Source: Larix kaempferi
Taxonomy: Eukaryota; Streptophyta; Pinopsida; Pinales; Pinaceae
Length of the DNA stretch: 64,000 bases
Assembly (NCBI GenBank): GCA_027924585.1
Contig: BSBM01000643.1
Span: forward strand, 17,160,501 to 17,224,500
Direction of reading: 5' to 3'
Shown: positions 23,008-33,144 of the stretch, piece by piece
Layout: each line of letters starts with the position of its first letter
How positions within the stretch are numbered: the stretch's first letter is position 1
Position numbers and translations under genes: made by a program
The notes under the pieces: model-generated
Database searches by the model: none
What the model was told of the DNA's origin: nothing
Seen by the model: the letters and a program-made list of their open reading frames with translations, nothing else

Positions 23008-24729
23008 TGTCACGTCCCCATTTTGACCCCCTTTGCATTAAATCATAAATGATGTAAATATTGTTATTTAGTCATGGTGAGGAGCTCAAGGCCAAGGCCC
23101 CACCATTGATTTAGCGTTTTATGTATCGAAAATTAAAAATGGATGCCTATGGTTCTTGTGCTAGATATGCACAATGTAACTTAAGACATCATCTAAATAT
23201 GATTTTTAATGAAAAACCTACAACTAGCTATGCAATGCAACAAAGAGATGGGGGCATGATTCTACAAGGAATAGGGAGGGAATTATTCAAACCCTTGAAC
23301 CAATAGATTTAATCCATATGTCATTGAGTGAACCCATAAACCTTCAACTACCCATTTTGACTTATGTACCCAATCATTTAATTCTTCCAAGAGTTGGTTG
23401 AAGCAGTTAATACCTTGGGAATGAAGAGGTATGGCAGCCAATTTCATGCACGGGCAAGCCATCAACCTGGGAATTTGTATTTTTGCTTCTTGGGCAAGAA
23501 AACACCCATGAAATGGTGCCCAAATCCATTCTTCACCCATTACCTTTGCCCTCTCACGTAGTCTGAGCTAGTTGGTCTTTCCCATCACGTTTTTCACCAT
23601 TTTGTTTTTGCATTTTCCATGCCTGGGAACTCGTTTTTGTTTTGCACAATGGCTGGGAGGAAGGGAGCCACGATTTTGGGGTTTATGGAGGCCGTTTTTC
23701 TCCCTTGAATGCCCATAAACATTTTCTGGAAATGATTTTTCTCTCCCAGGGTTGATTCCCAAATTGCCATTCCATTTTTGGCTGCCCACGTTTTTCTGAA
23801 ACTGATAGAAACCCCATTTTGGGCATCACACTGTAGAAACATTTTTCTACATGCCCAGCACTTGTGATTTTGCTGTTTTGTGCATCCTTGTTTTGGTTTG
23901 ATATTGTGAGCAAGAATTTAGGAGTGGAAGAAGACAAAATTGGCTTGATAATTCTAGTGAGGAGGTAACCTCTCAAGAAGATCCAAAGGGCTGGCTACTC
24001 TTCTATGCACACCTTGAACAATATTAGATTGGAAGGTATGTCCTAAGGGACTGTGTAGTAGTGAAGGGAATACTTCCTTGTATTGGGTGTGTAGGTAATG
24101 TGGGTACCAAGCTAGATAGATCTGATAGAGGCATCCATAGCTCTATGGGTGAGCCACTAGCTTAGCAATTCATTCTTTTACATTTCCTTAGCAGCCTGAT
24201 AAACCCAATCGTAGATTGACTTGGTTCATTTTGGTGTATGTTTGGCTATGTGTGAGTTTGTTGTTCCCTTGTTCCTTGTAGAAATCATGCCCAGCTCGGG
24301 GGTGGTAGTTGTATCAAGAGATTGATAAGCACAACTGGCCTATGGTTGGGTTGAACATTGCAGTTGCATAGCCAGTTTCTCGGGATTACTTCGTTTCAAG
24401 ATAAGTACTCTCTTTTATAAATTCTACAATGTCTGTATGTAATGGATGTCATGAAAATATTGAATGTATGTTAGGTATTAAACATGATTTTAATTCCGTT
24501 GTGTTTAATTACAATATGCACATGTATATGTCTTGTATATGTCTCATGAATATCTTGAATGTATGATGGATGTGTAATTGAATCTATTTCCGCTATGTTT
24601 CTTATATTTATACATTTGCATATGTATTTTTATATTATGTGAATGTTTTATTTAATAAGTATGGGGCTAGATGTCCGGATTTAGTGTCATGTTCTCTCCC
24701 ATGCTGGTATGATGGGTGGGTATGTGACA
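23008..24729 (+). repeat. 3' LTR of the Tekay-type element
   Basis: 1722 bp, collinear with the 5' LTR; starts TGTCACGTCCCC and ends TATGTGACA. The direct repeat AGTCT follows at once. Many of the differences between the two LTRs are C/T or G/A changes. Confidence 0.93.
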
Positions 24730-25256
24730 AGTCTTGTGTAGAGTAGAGCGTGACAGAGTAGAGTGTGTCAGTAGTCTTGCACAGAGCATAGCGTGACCAA
24801 GTAGAGTGTGATTGTAGAGAAGATTGTCTTAATGCAGAGTAGAGTGTGACAATAATATCATGCAAAACAAAGTGCAATGGATAAGCATGTGACAATAGTG
24901 ATTATTGTTTTCCGCAGAGAAAAACATGACAAAGTGATCCATGACAGGTAATTTGTCGCACAATACATCAACATAGAAGGAAGAGTAGATTTGTGCAGTA
25001 CAACATAGGAAGGTAGATTCGTGCAAAGAAGTTAAATTTGCATTGCTCTGCAAGAAGGTACATTGGCTTATAGAGTTTAGAATTGTTTTGTAGCACAAAA
25101 GGAAAAATAGTGCACATGAGTTAGATGTGTTTTTCAAAGTGCAACGTGCAAAGAGAAAGTTGTTGCAGAAGAAAGACTTGAAGTAAGCAATAACACAATA
25201 TTGAATTGAGCAACAAATACATAGAACACTACAGTAAGTGCACAGATCATGTTATA
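24730..25256. repeat. Dispersed repeat, copy B, right part
   Basis: This continues copy B after the Ty3 insertion. The CAGAGTAGAGCGTGAC array is at 24,735-24,900, then the ATACATCAACATAGAAGGAA and ACAGTAAGTGCACA blocks match 8215-8501. After GTTATAGGGG copy B runs on into a different sequence from copy A. Confidence 0.75.
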
Positions 25257-26115
25257 GGGGAACAAGAAGGTTACTATATCTAAAGAACAATGTATTCATA
25301 GAAAGTAGGTGGGTTCCTACACAATTTTTTTTGAGTTCGTGCTCAACCATGGGTATTGGTGTCTCCAGCAAGTTGGCACTTGCAAATAATGTAAAAATGA
25401 GTTGGTTCTCATCTGAGGAGATTGGTGCATCCCTCAAGCTGGTTCTTGCAAACCTTATAACATGCAGTTGGTTCCTACAATTATTATAATAGTAGGTTGT
25501 TTCCTACTCAAGATTCATAAAATACAAATCATTGTGGTTTTCTCTCGATTGGGTTTCCACTTTGCATCTTGTGTTCTATGGTTTGAATCTACTTGTGTTG
25601 TTTATTATGAATTGTTTGATGAGTGAATAAAAAGAAAGTACATTATATTGATTCACCCCCCTCTAAGTATAACCATAAGTCCAAAAATTGGTATCAAAGC
25701 AGGTTCCTTCATAAATAATATAACCACTGGAAGACGAATCATTGCGCAAACATTCGTATACAGGAAGGGTTCTCCATAAATGGAGATCCTTAATTTGATG
25801 GAACAAATTGTGCCTTCTGGAGCATAAGAATGAGAGTGTATTTGATGGATCTAGTGTTTGACATTTGGGATGTAGTTAATATTGGTTATACAACTCAAAC
25901 AACATCACTGGTAGATGTAGTTGGAAAGAAGCTCAATGAAAATAATGCTAAAGCCATGAATGCAATTTTGTGTAGATGCATAATCCAAATCTGTCAATGT
26001 TATGCATTGAAATCAATGAAAGATATGTGGGCCGAGTTATAGAATATATATGAATGGGATGTGTCAATATATAAATCTTGCACACATGTGACATTTTTGA
26101 AATTCACACAGTAAG
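25257..26115 (+). mobile_element. 5' fragment of a Ty1/Copia element with gag start
   Basis: A primer-binding-like site TGGTATCAAAGC (25,689-25,700) follows a CACCCCCCTCT-type LTR end. From about 25,785 a Copia gag start can be read: FDGTNCAFWSIRMRVYL and DIWDVVNIGY (DUF4219-like), then NAKAMNAILC and SMKDMWAEL (UBN2-like). One stop lies just upstream, another at 26,040, and homology fades near 26,115. The LTR's 5' limit is unclear; part of repeat B may belong to it. The remainder is absent. The break lies about 200 bp left of the candidate DNA transposon end. Confidence 0.75.
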
Positions 26116-26320
26116 GAATCATCAACATATAGCATATAGCCCACCGAGGACATCCTTAGCAGATCTAGAAATGAATTTGAGCCTTAGAGTAGAAAAGGCA
26201 TAAATTTTGGTCTACTCACACTACTTTTCCTTCAAAATTCGTGTTAATCACGTAGGATTTATAACTATGTACATGTGTTATTGTTGCATGGATTTTCTTC
26301 AGAAAGGTCGCACTAATGTC

Positions 26321-26357
26321 GGGGTGGAAACGCGAAGGTGGGTAACACTTTGGTGAG
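26321..26357 (+). repeat. Candidate left terminal inverted repeat
   Basis: GGGGTGGAAACGCGAAGGTG and the following GGTAACACTTTGGTG align with the reverse complement of 38,330-38,365. The first 23 bases match at 18 positions ungapped. It lies just outside the palindrome array. Low-complexity purine content makes chance agreement possible. Confidence 0.4.
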
Positions 26358-26386
26358 AATCGGCGGGGCAAAAACTCTAGCGTATG

Positions 26387-26490
26387 TTATTCGGCCGAAT
26401 AACGTTAATTATTCGGCCGAATAATAATAATTATTCGGCCGAATAATAATAATTATTCGGCCGAATAATTAACGTTATTCGGCCGAATAA
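26387..26490. repeat. 104-bp near-perfect palindrome of five TTATTCGGCCGAATAA units
   Basis: Five perfect 16-bp palindromes are separated by the spacers CGTTAA, TAATAA, TAATAA and TTAACG. The outer spacers are reverse complements of each other. The whole 104 bp is therefore self-complementary except in the two central spacers. It could extrude a cruciform or hold several dimeric proteins. An inverted repeat TTTAACGG-GCCA-CCGTTAAA follows at 26,492-26,511. Confidence 0.92.
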
Positions 26491-26580
26491 TCTTTAACGG
26501 GCCACCGTTAAACATAACGGAGGCCTCAGAATATGTGCCATGGGCTAGCCGGACGGGGCAAACTCACGGCGATGGAAATA

Positions 26581-26705
26581 ATTGTTCGGCCCGAACACTT
26601 GTTCGGCCGAATAATTGTTCGGCCCGAACAATTATTCGGCCGAATAAACGTTCGGCCGAACAATTATTCGGTCGAACAAGTGTTCGGCCAAACAATTATT
26701 CGGCA
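26581..26705. repeat. Variant array with TTGTTCGGCCGAACAA-type units
   Basis: About eight units follow the first array, mixing TTGTTCGG and TTATTCGG half-sites around GGCC or GGCCC centres (for example TTGTTCGGCCCGAACA and TTATTCGGCCGAATAA). The stretch keeps many CpG dinucleotides and belongs to a GC-rich block (about 26.3-27.3 kb) that stands out from its AT-rich surroundings. Confidence 0.85.
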
Positions 26706-27392
26706 TAAAAGCTCGGTCCCGGCCCCTCTCCCGTCACTTTCGCTGGATCTCGTGGACCCCTGTTGTGTTGGTAGTGGCCCGTCTGCTCCATCGTCCCTCT
26801 GCCCTGTCGCCCGTTAGCCACCCTATTGGTCGATGGCGTGTGTTGTCGACCTGTAAGCCTGCGTGTAAGTCACCCGTTCGTCGTTGTTTCGCCTCTCCTG
26901 TTCGTTTGTCAGAAAGCGTCTGGTATCGCCACCTGCACGTAAGTGATATCGTTTGCTGCTTGCTGCTGGTATGTAATATCGTTTCGGCTGTTCAACACGG
27001 TAAAATTTGTAGCAGATTTGGGCTGGTAGGGCATCATAGCGCATGGTCGAACGTCGTTGAGAAGTTGCGGGTGGTGACAGATCGACACGGCGTTTGTAGA
27101 GGTAGAAGGTATCGTTTTTCTGTTTTGTAAATGTGTATTTTATTGAAGGTGTTATCGCTATTTTTTGTTGTCTAAAATGTTAGTGAGTTTACGCAGGTCT
27201 CCCAGTTCGTCTGCTACGGCTGCTCTGTTTCGGGTGAAAGAAATTTTTATTTGCGTTGTCCTCGGCAAGGTTTCAGGTCGCACTCATTTGATTTGGCTGC
27301 GTTTTAGAGGTAAGGTGGATAAAGCTTTCTAATTCCCGTTTATATAAATTGTTTTCGATCGTTTTGTAATTCCCATAGACTCTGTATATTGC

Positions 27393-28115
27393 ACTCTGTC
27401 CAACTGGGCAGAGGCCATGGGCTACAACAGGACAGAGTCCATGGACTCTGCCCAGTTGGACAGAGTCCATGGACTATGTACAGTAGGACGGAGTCCATGG
27501 ACTATGTACAGTTGATTGAGTTCTTGGATGTTGGTCGAATTGAATGTCCAGAATGTCTTAAATTAAAATATGAAGAGGAGTATTTAAATTTAAATATGAA
27601 GAGAAATTTTTTGAGTATTTTTTTAAATTGTTGTATTTTTCTGTGTTTAGAAAAGAAATTAACAGTAATTTTAATTGGAAAGAACATTTTTAAGTTGTAT
27701 GTAGGCTTGTTTTACTTAAGAACTCTGTCGACTCGTCTAAGTTGACAGAGTTCATGAACTCTGTCGACTCGTCTAAGTTGACGGAGTTCATGAACTTTGT
27801 CTGTTTACAAAGTGCAGAGATTAAGATATTAATTATATTACCAACTTTGGCAATAGATAGTTCAGATACAAACAAATTTCAGATAGTTAACTCTATTTCT
27901 GATAAAAAAACAATGTAAATGGACTTGAGGTACAAGGGAACTATAGACATGAATAGATTTTAATTTATAAGTATTATAGTAAGTGTTATGTAATTTAACA
28001 ATGATGACATGAACTCTGTCAACATGTCTTAGTTGACAGAGTTCATGAACTCTGTCAACATGTTTTAGTTGACAGAGTTCATGAACTCTGTTAACATATT
28101 TTAGTTGACAGAGAT
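27393..28115. repeat. Three clusters of a second palindrome, ACAGAGT(T/C)CATG(A/G)ACTCTGT
   Basis: Cluster 1 (27,393-27,513) has units around ACAGAGTCCATGGACT. Cluster 2 (27,719-27,801) and cluster 3 (28,012-28,115) have 42-43 bp units around ACAGAGTTCATGAACTCTGT. The units are tandem and each contains a perfect dyad of about 18-22 bp. They lie between the left end and the start of the plus-strand gene. I see none near the right end. Confidence 0.88.
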
Positions 28116-28674
28116 GAAGATATAAGTTATTTAACAAACTGTGTGGATAGATAGCTTAGATACAAACTCTATTTTTGATAAAACAATAATTTAAATGGAT
28201 TTTATGTAAAAGGGAACTATAGACATGAATAGGCTTTAATCTAAATGTACTGTAGTAAGTTTTATAAAATACTAGGTGATGTTATGTCAGAATGTTTGAG
28301 TTTTATTCTAGTAAAGGTGGTGATCTTGGTATTGTGTTTTCTTTTGTTTGCAACATGGCTGACATGGAGAACATAATACCAAGAATTGTTACCATTATTA
28401 GATTGAAATTAAAGATCATTGTCAAACGAGGCCAATTTGAGAAACATGACATTTAACTCAATCATAATACTTTGAACAGTAATTTTTTTTTTGTTCTATG
28501 GAACAATGAGATTATTTGTAGATATAATTTATGTCTAGAGTAATAAAATTTCTGGTTTAAATTTGTAGTTTAAGAAACTGAAAACGATTATCAGAAATGG
28601 CAAATTTTGAAAACATAATACATGAATTGTCAATTTTTATTTTATTGTCAATAATGAAAATATTTTCAAGACTT

Positions 28675-28882
28675 GATTTATGTTTTAGATATTAAGTTAT
28701 GTATTAAGAAGGTGAAAGAGATTCATGATTTATGCTTAAGGTATTAAGTTATGTATTAAAAAGGTAAAAGAGATTCATGATTTATGTTTTAGGTATTAAG
28801 TTATGTATTAAAAAGGTAAAATAGATTCATGATTTATGTTTTAGGTATTAAGTTATGTATGAAGAAGGTAAAAGAGATTCAT
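28675..28882 (+). repeat. Four 52-bp tandem repeats
   Basis: Units start at 28,675, 28,727, 28,779 and 28,831 with GATTTATG and end AGATTCAT. They are nearly identical and exactly 52 bp apart. They lie about 300 bp upstream of the plus-strand gene, in its likely promoter region. Confidence 0.92.
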
Positions 28883-29171
28883 GAACTCATACACATAAAA
28901 AAAATAAACCCATTACTTAGTACTTAACTATATTGGTTCCATTCATTTTAAACATCAAAAACACCTAAAAGATTGGTACATTAATTCATCATCTAACAAT
29001 ATTAGCTATACTTTTTTTGAAAATTGTTAGATGATAAATTAGGTAAATCTAGGTACTTGTTAAATAACTTAGTCTCTTAAGTAGTTGGTTTTTAGAGTTC
29101 ATAGAATTAACTTGTAGGATTTGAATATGTAATTAGTTGATTCGTCTTTAGGTGTAGGCATTATATATCAA

Positions 29172-31396
29172 ATGGAAAGAGAGGATTCTTTAAGGCGAAA
29201 GCGTAGGAGGTCTTCACAATCTTCTGGGGTAGGTGGTAAGAGTGATAATCGGAGGTTGTCAACCTCTCCTCGGGACTCTAATTTATTGTATAGTTCACAT
29301 CGACAAGGTGGAAGGGGTACAAATGATTCCCCTGTATCTTCTATGGGAGAACGTCGATCTCGACCCTCTATTGGTACATATGAATATCAATCTTTGAACA
29401 TTTATATATGCAAATTGTTTTTTTGTGAGTGCAAAATTTGTAGTTGTGTTTAAACTAGACTTTGTCATTTGAAGCAGAGCATGGTTCGGAAGATGCTCCT
29501 AATTCTATAGGGAGGGAGACAGGGCAAACAAGGGAGACGGATGACAGTGCAGAGCAAGGTTCTCAAGAGGCTCACCATTCGGCACGAGGTGATGATGGTG
29601 GAGCTAAGACACAATATGTTGAATTAACTGAGGGTTGTACACCCATTACGACATATCCATCTGATCTACCTCGGGAGCTTCCATGGGAAGGTGGTAATCA
29701 TCAAATGACTCTTGAAAGATGTAGATCTCACTATGAAAAGTTGCAAAATGATTTGTCTACTATGGATCTTCCTCCGGAGAATAAACAAAGTTTGGAGATT
29801 GTTTTGGGATCATTGCAAAACTTCATTCAAGCATATGAGAATCTCGGGCCGACTACAGATGGTTTTGTAGATTTGATGCGAAGACGAAGGGATCAAGTGA
29901 TGGGTCCAGACAAATGGGATGTTGTGAAAGAAAGAGTGACAAGAGAGCAGGCCAAATCAATGTTTAATTTCAAAGAAGGTTTGAAAAAAGAAATGTTGAA
30001 AGTGAAATATTTCAAACATCCTCATCTGGCACACTTACTTTATGATCGATTTCTTACTGCCTATGGTTGTTTTCCATGGAACGATGAGGTTTCTCAGTAT
30101 TTTGCTAGATTTTTTTATGCTGAGTTTTTTTTAAATATGAAGCCAGATTATACTGATGTTCATTCAAAATTTTATGGAGTTGGGAAGGGTCGAATATATG
30201 ATCGAGAGGGTGCACATAGAGATCCTGCAACTCTTAGACCTCCGCCCCAGATATCTCGTCCACCTAGGTTGGTGGCATTAAAATCAGAGATGGAGCCCAC
30301 ATCTCAACTTGGGACAATAGCAAGGAATTTTGTTGGTGATGGGATATCATCAGTATTAGTGGGAGTAGATGTGGGGTTGGTTAGAGAAAGGGCTCGTTCT
30401 GCTATTCGTCAAAAGTTTGTTTATAAAACTGATGATGAAATAGATGGAATGAGCATTGAAGATCTCAGGGCATATGCAAAGATTTGTCGTGACTTAGCAG
30501 CAAATGTTATATCCAACGACACATCGAGTTTGGGAGAGGTTCGTTGACTACATGATATGATTTGATTTGAATTAAATATTCTATTTATTTTGATTTTATT
30601 TTTTTTGTTACATTATCATAGGTACATTATGTAAATGTTTAAATTGGTTGCAGTTTTCAAGAATGATGAACGAACATTCTTTTCACATTTCAACTAGCGA
30701 AAATGTAGGGAGAGAGGTACATATTTATTATCAACATATTTGTACTTATGTTTGAATTTGATATATATATATATAAATTATTATTTTTTGAATGATAATT
30801 TAACTATGTATTTTATTGTTAATTTGACTCATCCATGCAGGTTTCTTTAGATACCAACTTTATAAATGATTTACCATCTATTGTGAGCTAATGTTTTTTA
30901 ATTTTTTTGTTTTAGTTTTAAGTTTTAATTGGTATAGTAATTTTTTTGGTTTGTATTATATGTTTTATTTATTAATACAATTTAAATTTTAGGGTGGAGA
31001 TATAGGTTCTTTGCTTAATGACGCAGATATTGGTAGAGAGGTAATTTCATTGATTGCTTTAATTTTGCTTTAATTTTGTTTACTGTTTTAATATTTTAAT
31101 TTTTGTGGATTTAGATTTATGAGATTCATAAATTGATTTTATATATGGATCGCAGCTTGGGTCTCTCAAATTTTTTGGAGGCAAAGGAAAAAGTCCTTTG
31201 GAGGATGGTGGTGGACAAGCATTTGGAGAATTTGATGTAATATTGTTAATATTTGAATTGTATTTTGATATATTAGTTTAATATTTTAATTCTTTGATTA
31301 TAGTTTAAATAATTTAAATGATATGAACATAATTTTTTTTTACACATGTTGCAGGGAGGCTCGAGTGGAGGAGGGGGAGGCCCGAGTGGAGGATAG
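29172..31396 (+). CDS. Unknown 512-residue protein of the transposon, seven exons
   Basis: Exons I infer: 29172-29373, 29478-30538, 30654-30716, 30841-30882, 30993-31040, 31156-31236 and 31355-31396. All junctions are GT-AG and introns are 104-124 nt. The joined frame is 1539 nt with no stop until TAG; introns 2-6 are all phase 0. The N-terminus is basic and serine-rich (RRKRRRSS, a likely nuclear signal). The body (about 140-420) is helical with ERCRSHYEKLQNDL and FKEGLKKEMLKVKYF segments. Small 3' exons end in similar words (NVGRE, DIGRE), and the tail is glycine-rich. I recognise no domain. It converges on the transposase gene inside one set of palindromic ends. It may be the element's DNA-binding or accessory protein, by analogy with TNPA of En/Spm; a captured host gene is the alternative. 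Unlike its partner it shows no nonsense change. Confidence 0.7.
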
Positions 31397-33144
31397 CACA
31401 TACATCTTAATTTTATAGTTCATGGTGGACTATTTTTTGTTGTTGATATGCATTTAGATTGGAAACATTTGTCTTGGACATGTTGAGGAGGTTTATTTTT
31501 GGACTAGATATATACATATATGGATGTACATTGAATTTGCATGTTCATGAGTATTTTTTTGGAGATTATATACATATAAATTTGAACTTACATATTTCGT
31601 GAATCATGGTTTTTAAATGATTTTTAAGTTTATTTTTGTTTATTTGACATATTTGGTGTTAAATTTAGTTTAAAATATGTATTTGCATGTTTGAATGAAT
31701 GAATATATGTAAAAAGAATGTTAAGAAACATGACATTCTTGAATATTATGAAGTTTAAGAAATGTTATTTAGGAAGTTTAAAAATGGAATCTAAACATAG
31801 GTTTAAAGTTCATAAATGAGGAAGTTTTGATTGAAGTTTAAAAAATGTTATTTAGGAAATTTTTAAAAGTGGATGTTCACATATAGGTTTAGAGTTTATA
31901 AATGAGGAAGTTATAATTGTTCGACATGAATGAATGATAAGATTGAGTGTATTAAGAACAAGAATGTTAGGCAGTTTAATAATTTGTTAGAAAGTTTTGA
32001 TAGTTATATGGATTAGGTAGTTTAAAAATGAATGTTGTCTTTGAATGTTAGAATGCTTAGAAATGTTAGTTTTTATACACATCGATGAATCAGGAAGTTT
32101 AAAAGTGATTACATTCAAACTTTAGAGATGTTAGGAAGTTCAAGAATGTTTGAAATTTTGATGAAAATATGGATAAAATATGAAGTTTAAAAATGAAATT
32201 TAAGTAAGGTTGAATGTTATCTTCAAGGATGTTATGAAGTTTTAGGAATGTTAGAAGTCAATAGAAATATGGAAGAAATAGAAAGTTTAAGAATGTTATA
32301 TAAAGTTTTAGAGAATGATAGAAGTTTTGATAAAAATATTGTCTTTGAATGTTAGAATGCTTAGAAATGTTAGAAGTTTTCATACATATCGATGAATCAG
32401 GAAGATTAAAAGTGATTACATTCAAACTTTAGAGATGTTAGGAAGTTCAAGAATGTTTGAAGTTTTGATGAAAATACATGGATGAAATATAAAGTTTAAA
32501 AATGAAATTTAAGTAAGTTTGAATGTTATTTAGCATAAGCTTCACAATCCTGGAATCCTTGCTTGTGATTAAAAATCAAATGATCGTTGTCTCCATTTGC
32601 CATGATTTCAGTTATGTGAATTTGCACTTGAGCGATATTTTAAATTAAAGATTTGGGACGGAGAATTTGGTGACAATTTTAAGAGCATATTTATGGTGAA
32701 GTACGTATTAAAGAAACATGTTCGATGGATTAAAAGAATACAAAATTTAATAGGTTTTTTTTGTGATTTTTCGTTTACATCAATCAGTTCCAAAAGTAAA
32801 AATTCGGGGCGGAGTGGGGATAGCCACATCCGTTATCTCATCCCTTAGTGGTCTAATAGACATATGGGGACCCGAATAAAGTACTTTTGAATTTTCAAAT
32901 TATATTTGAATTCATTTTTAAGCATGTTAAAGTACAACCATTTAAGCTCTTATGTTTGTTGTCATTCAAGAAAATATTCATAAAATCTCAATGAAAAAAT
33001 ATACTGTGCACAACAATTTTGATAATTGGACAAAAAATATATTGCATACAACAATTGACATGGACAAAAATATAGATCAATTTATTTTTGATATGTAGTT
33101 AAAAACATCGCAATGGAATGCCATCTTCAACCATCCGTTTATGG
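31397..33144. other. AT-rich region between the two convergent transposon genes
   Basis: No gene is visible. It should contain both 3' ends and terminators. It is full of degenerate GAATGTTA / GAAGTTT words and contains a clear 190-bp direct duplication (32,037-32,533). Confidence 0.55.
32037..32533 (+). repeat. Direct duplication of about 190 bp
   Basis: 32,037-32,228 and 32,341-32,533 both begin GTCTTTGAATGTTAGAATGC and stay aligned to TTTAAGTAAG(G/T)TTGAATG with few differences. The 112 bp between them is related, more degenerate sequence. Confidence 0.9.

Larger units (their letters stand above)
15554..24729 (+). mobile_element. Complete but inactive Ty3/Gypsy chromovirus (Tekay/Del type)
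   Basis: This 9176-bp insertion has LTRs of 1720 and 1722 bp with TGTCA...TGACA ends. It also has an initiator-Met primer-binding site, gag, protease, RT, RNase H, integrase, a C-terminal chromodomain, a polypurine tract and a perfect 5-bp target duplication AGTCT (15,549-15,553 and 24,730-24,734). Domain order and chromodomain place it with plant chromoviruses; the long LTRs fit the Tekay/Del lineage. The LTRs differ at roughly 6-7% of positions over their first 600 bp by eye. Coding parts are broken by many stops, frameshifts and lost key residues. It inserted into dispersed repeat B. Confidence 0.93.

Noticed and set aside
26387-26490. CRISPR-like array
   Set aside because: Units are self-complementary with 6-bp spacers, there are no cas genes and the context is a plant nuclear genome.
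26515-27130. Plus-strand frames at 26,533-26,817 and 26,765-27,130 as coding exons of the element
   Set aside because: The first is a translation of the TTCGGCCGAA repeats. The second has biased composition but no motif or splice link to the gene at 29,172.
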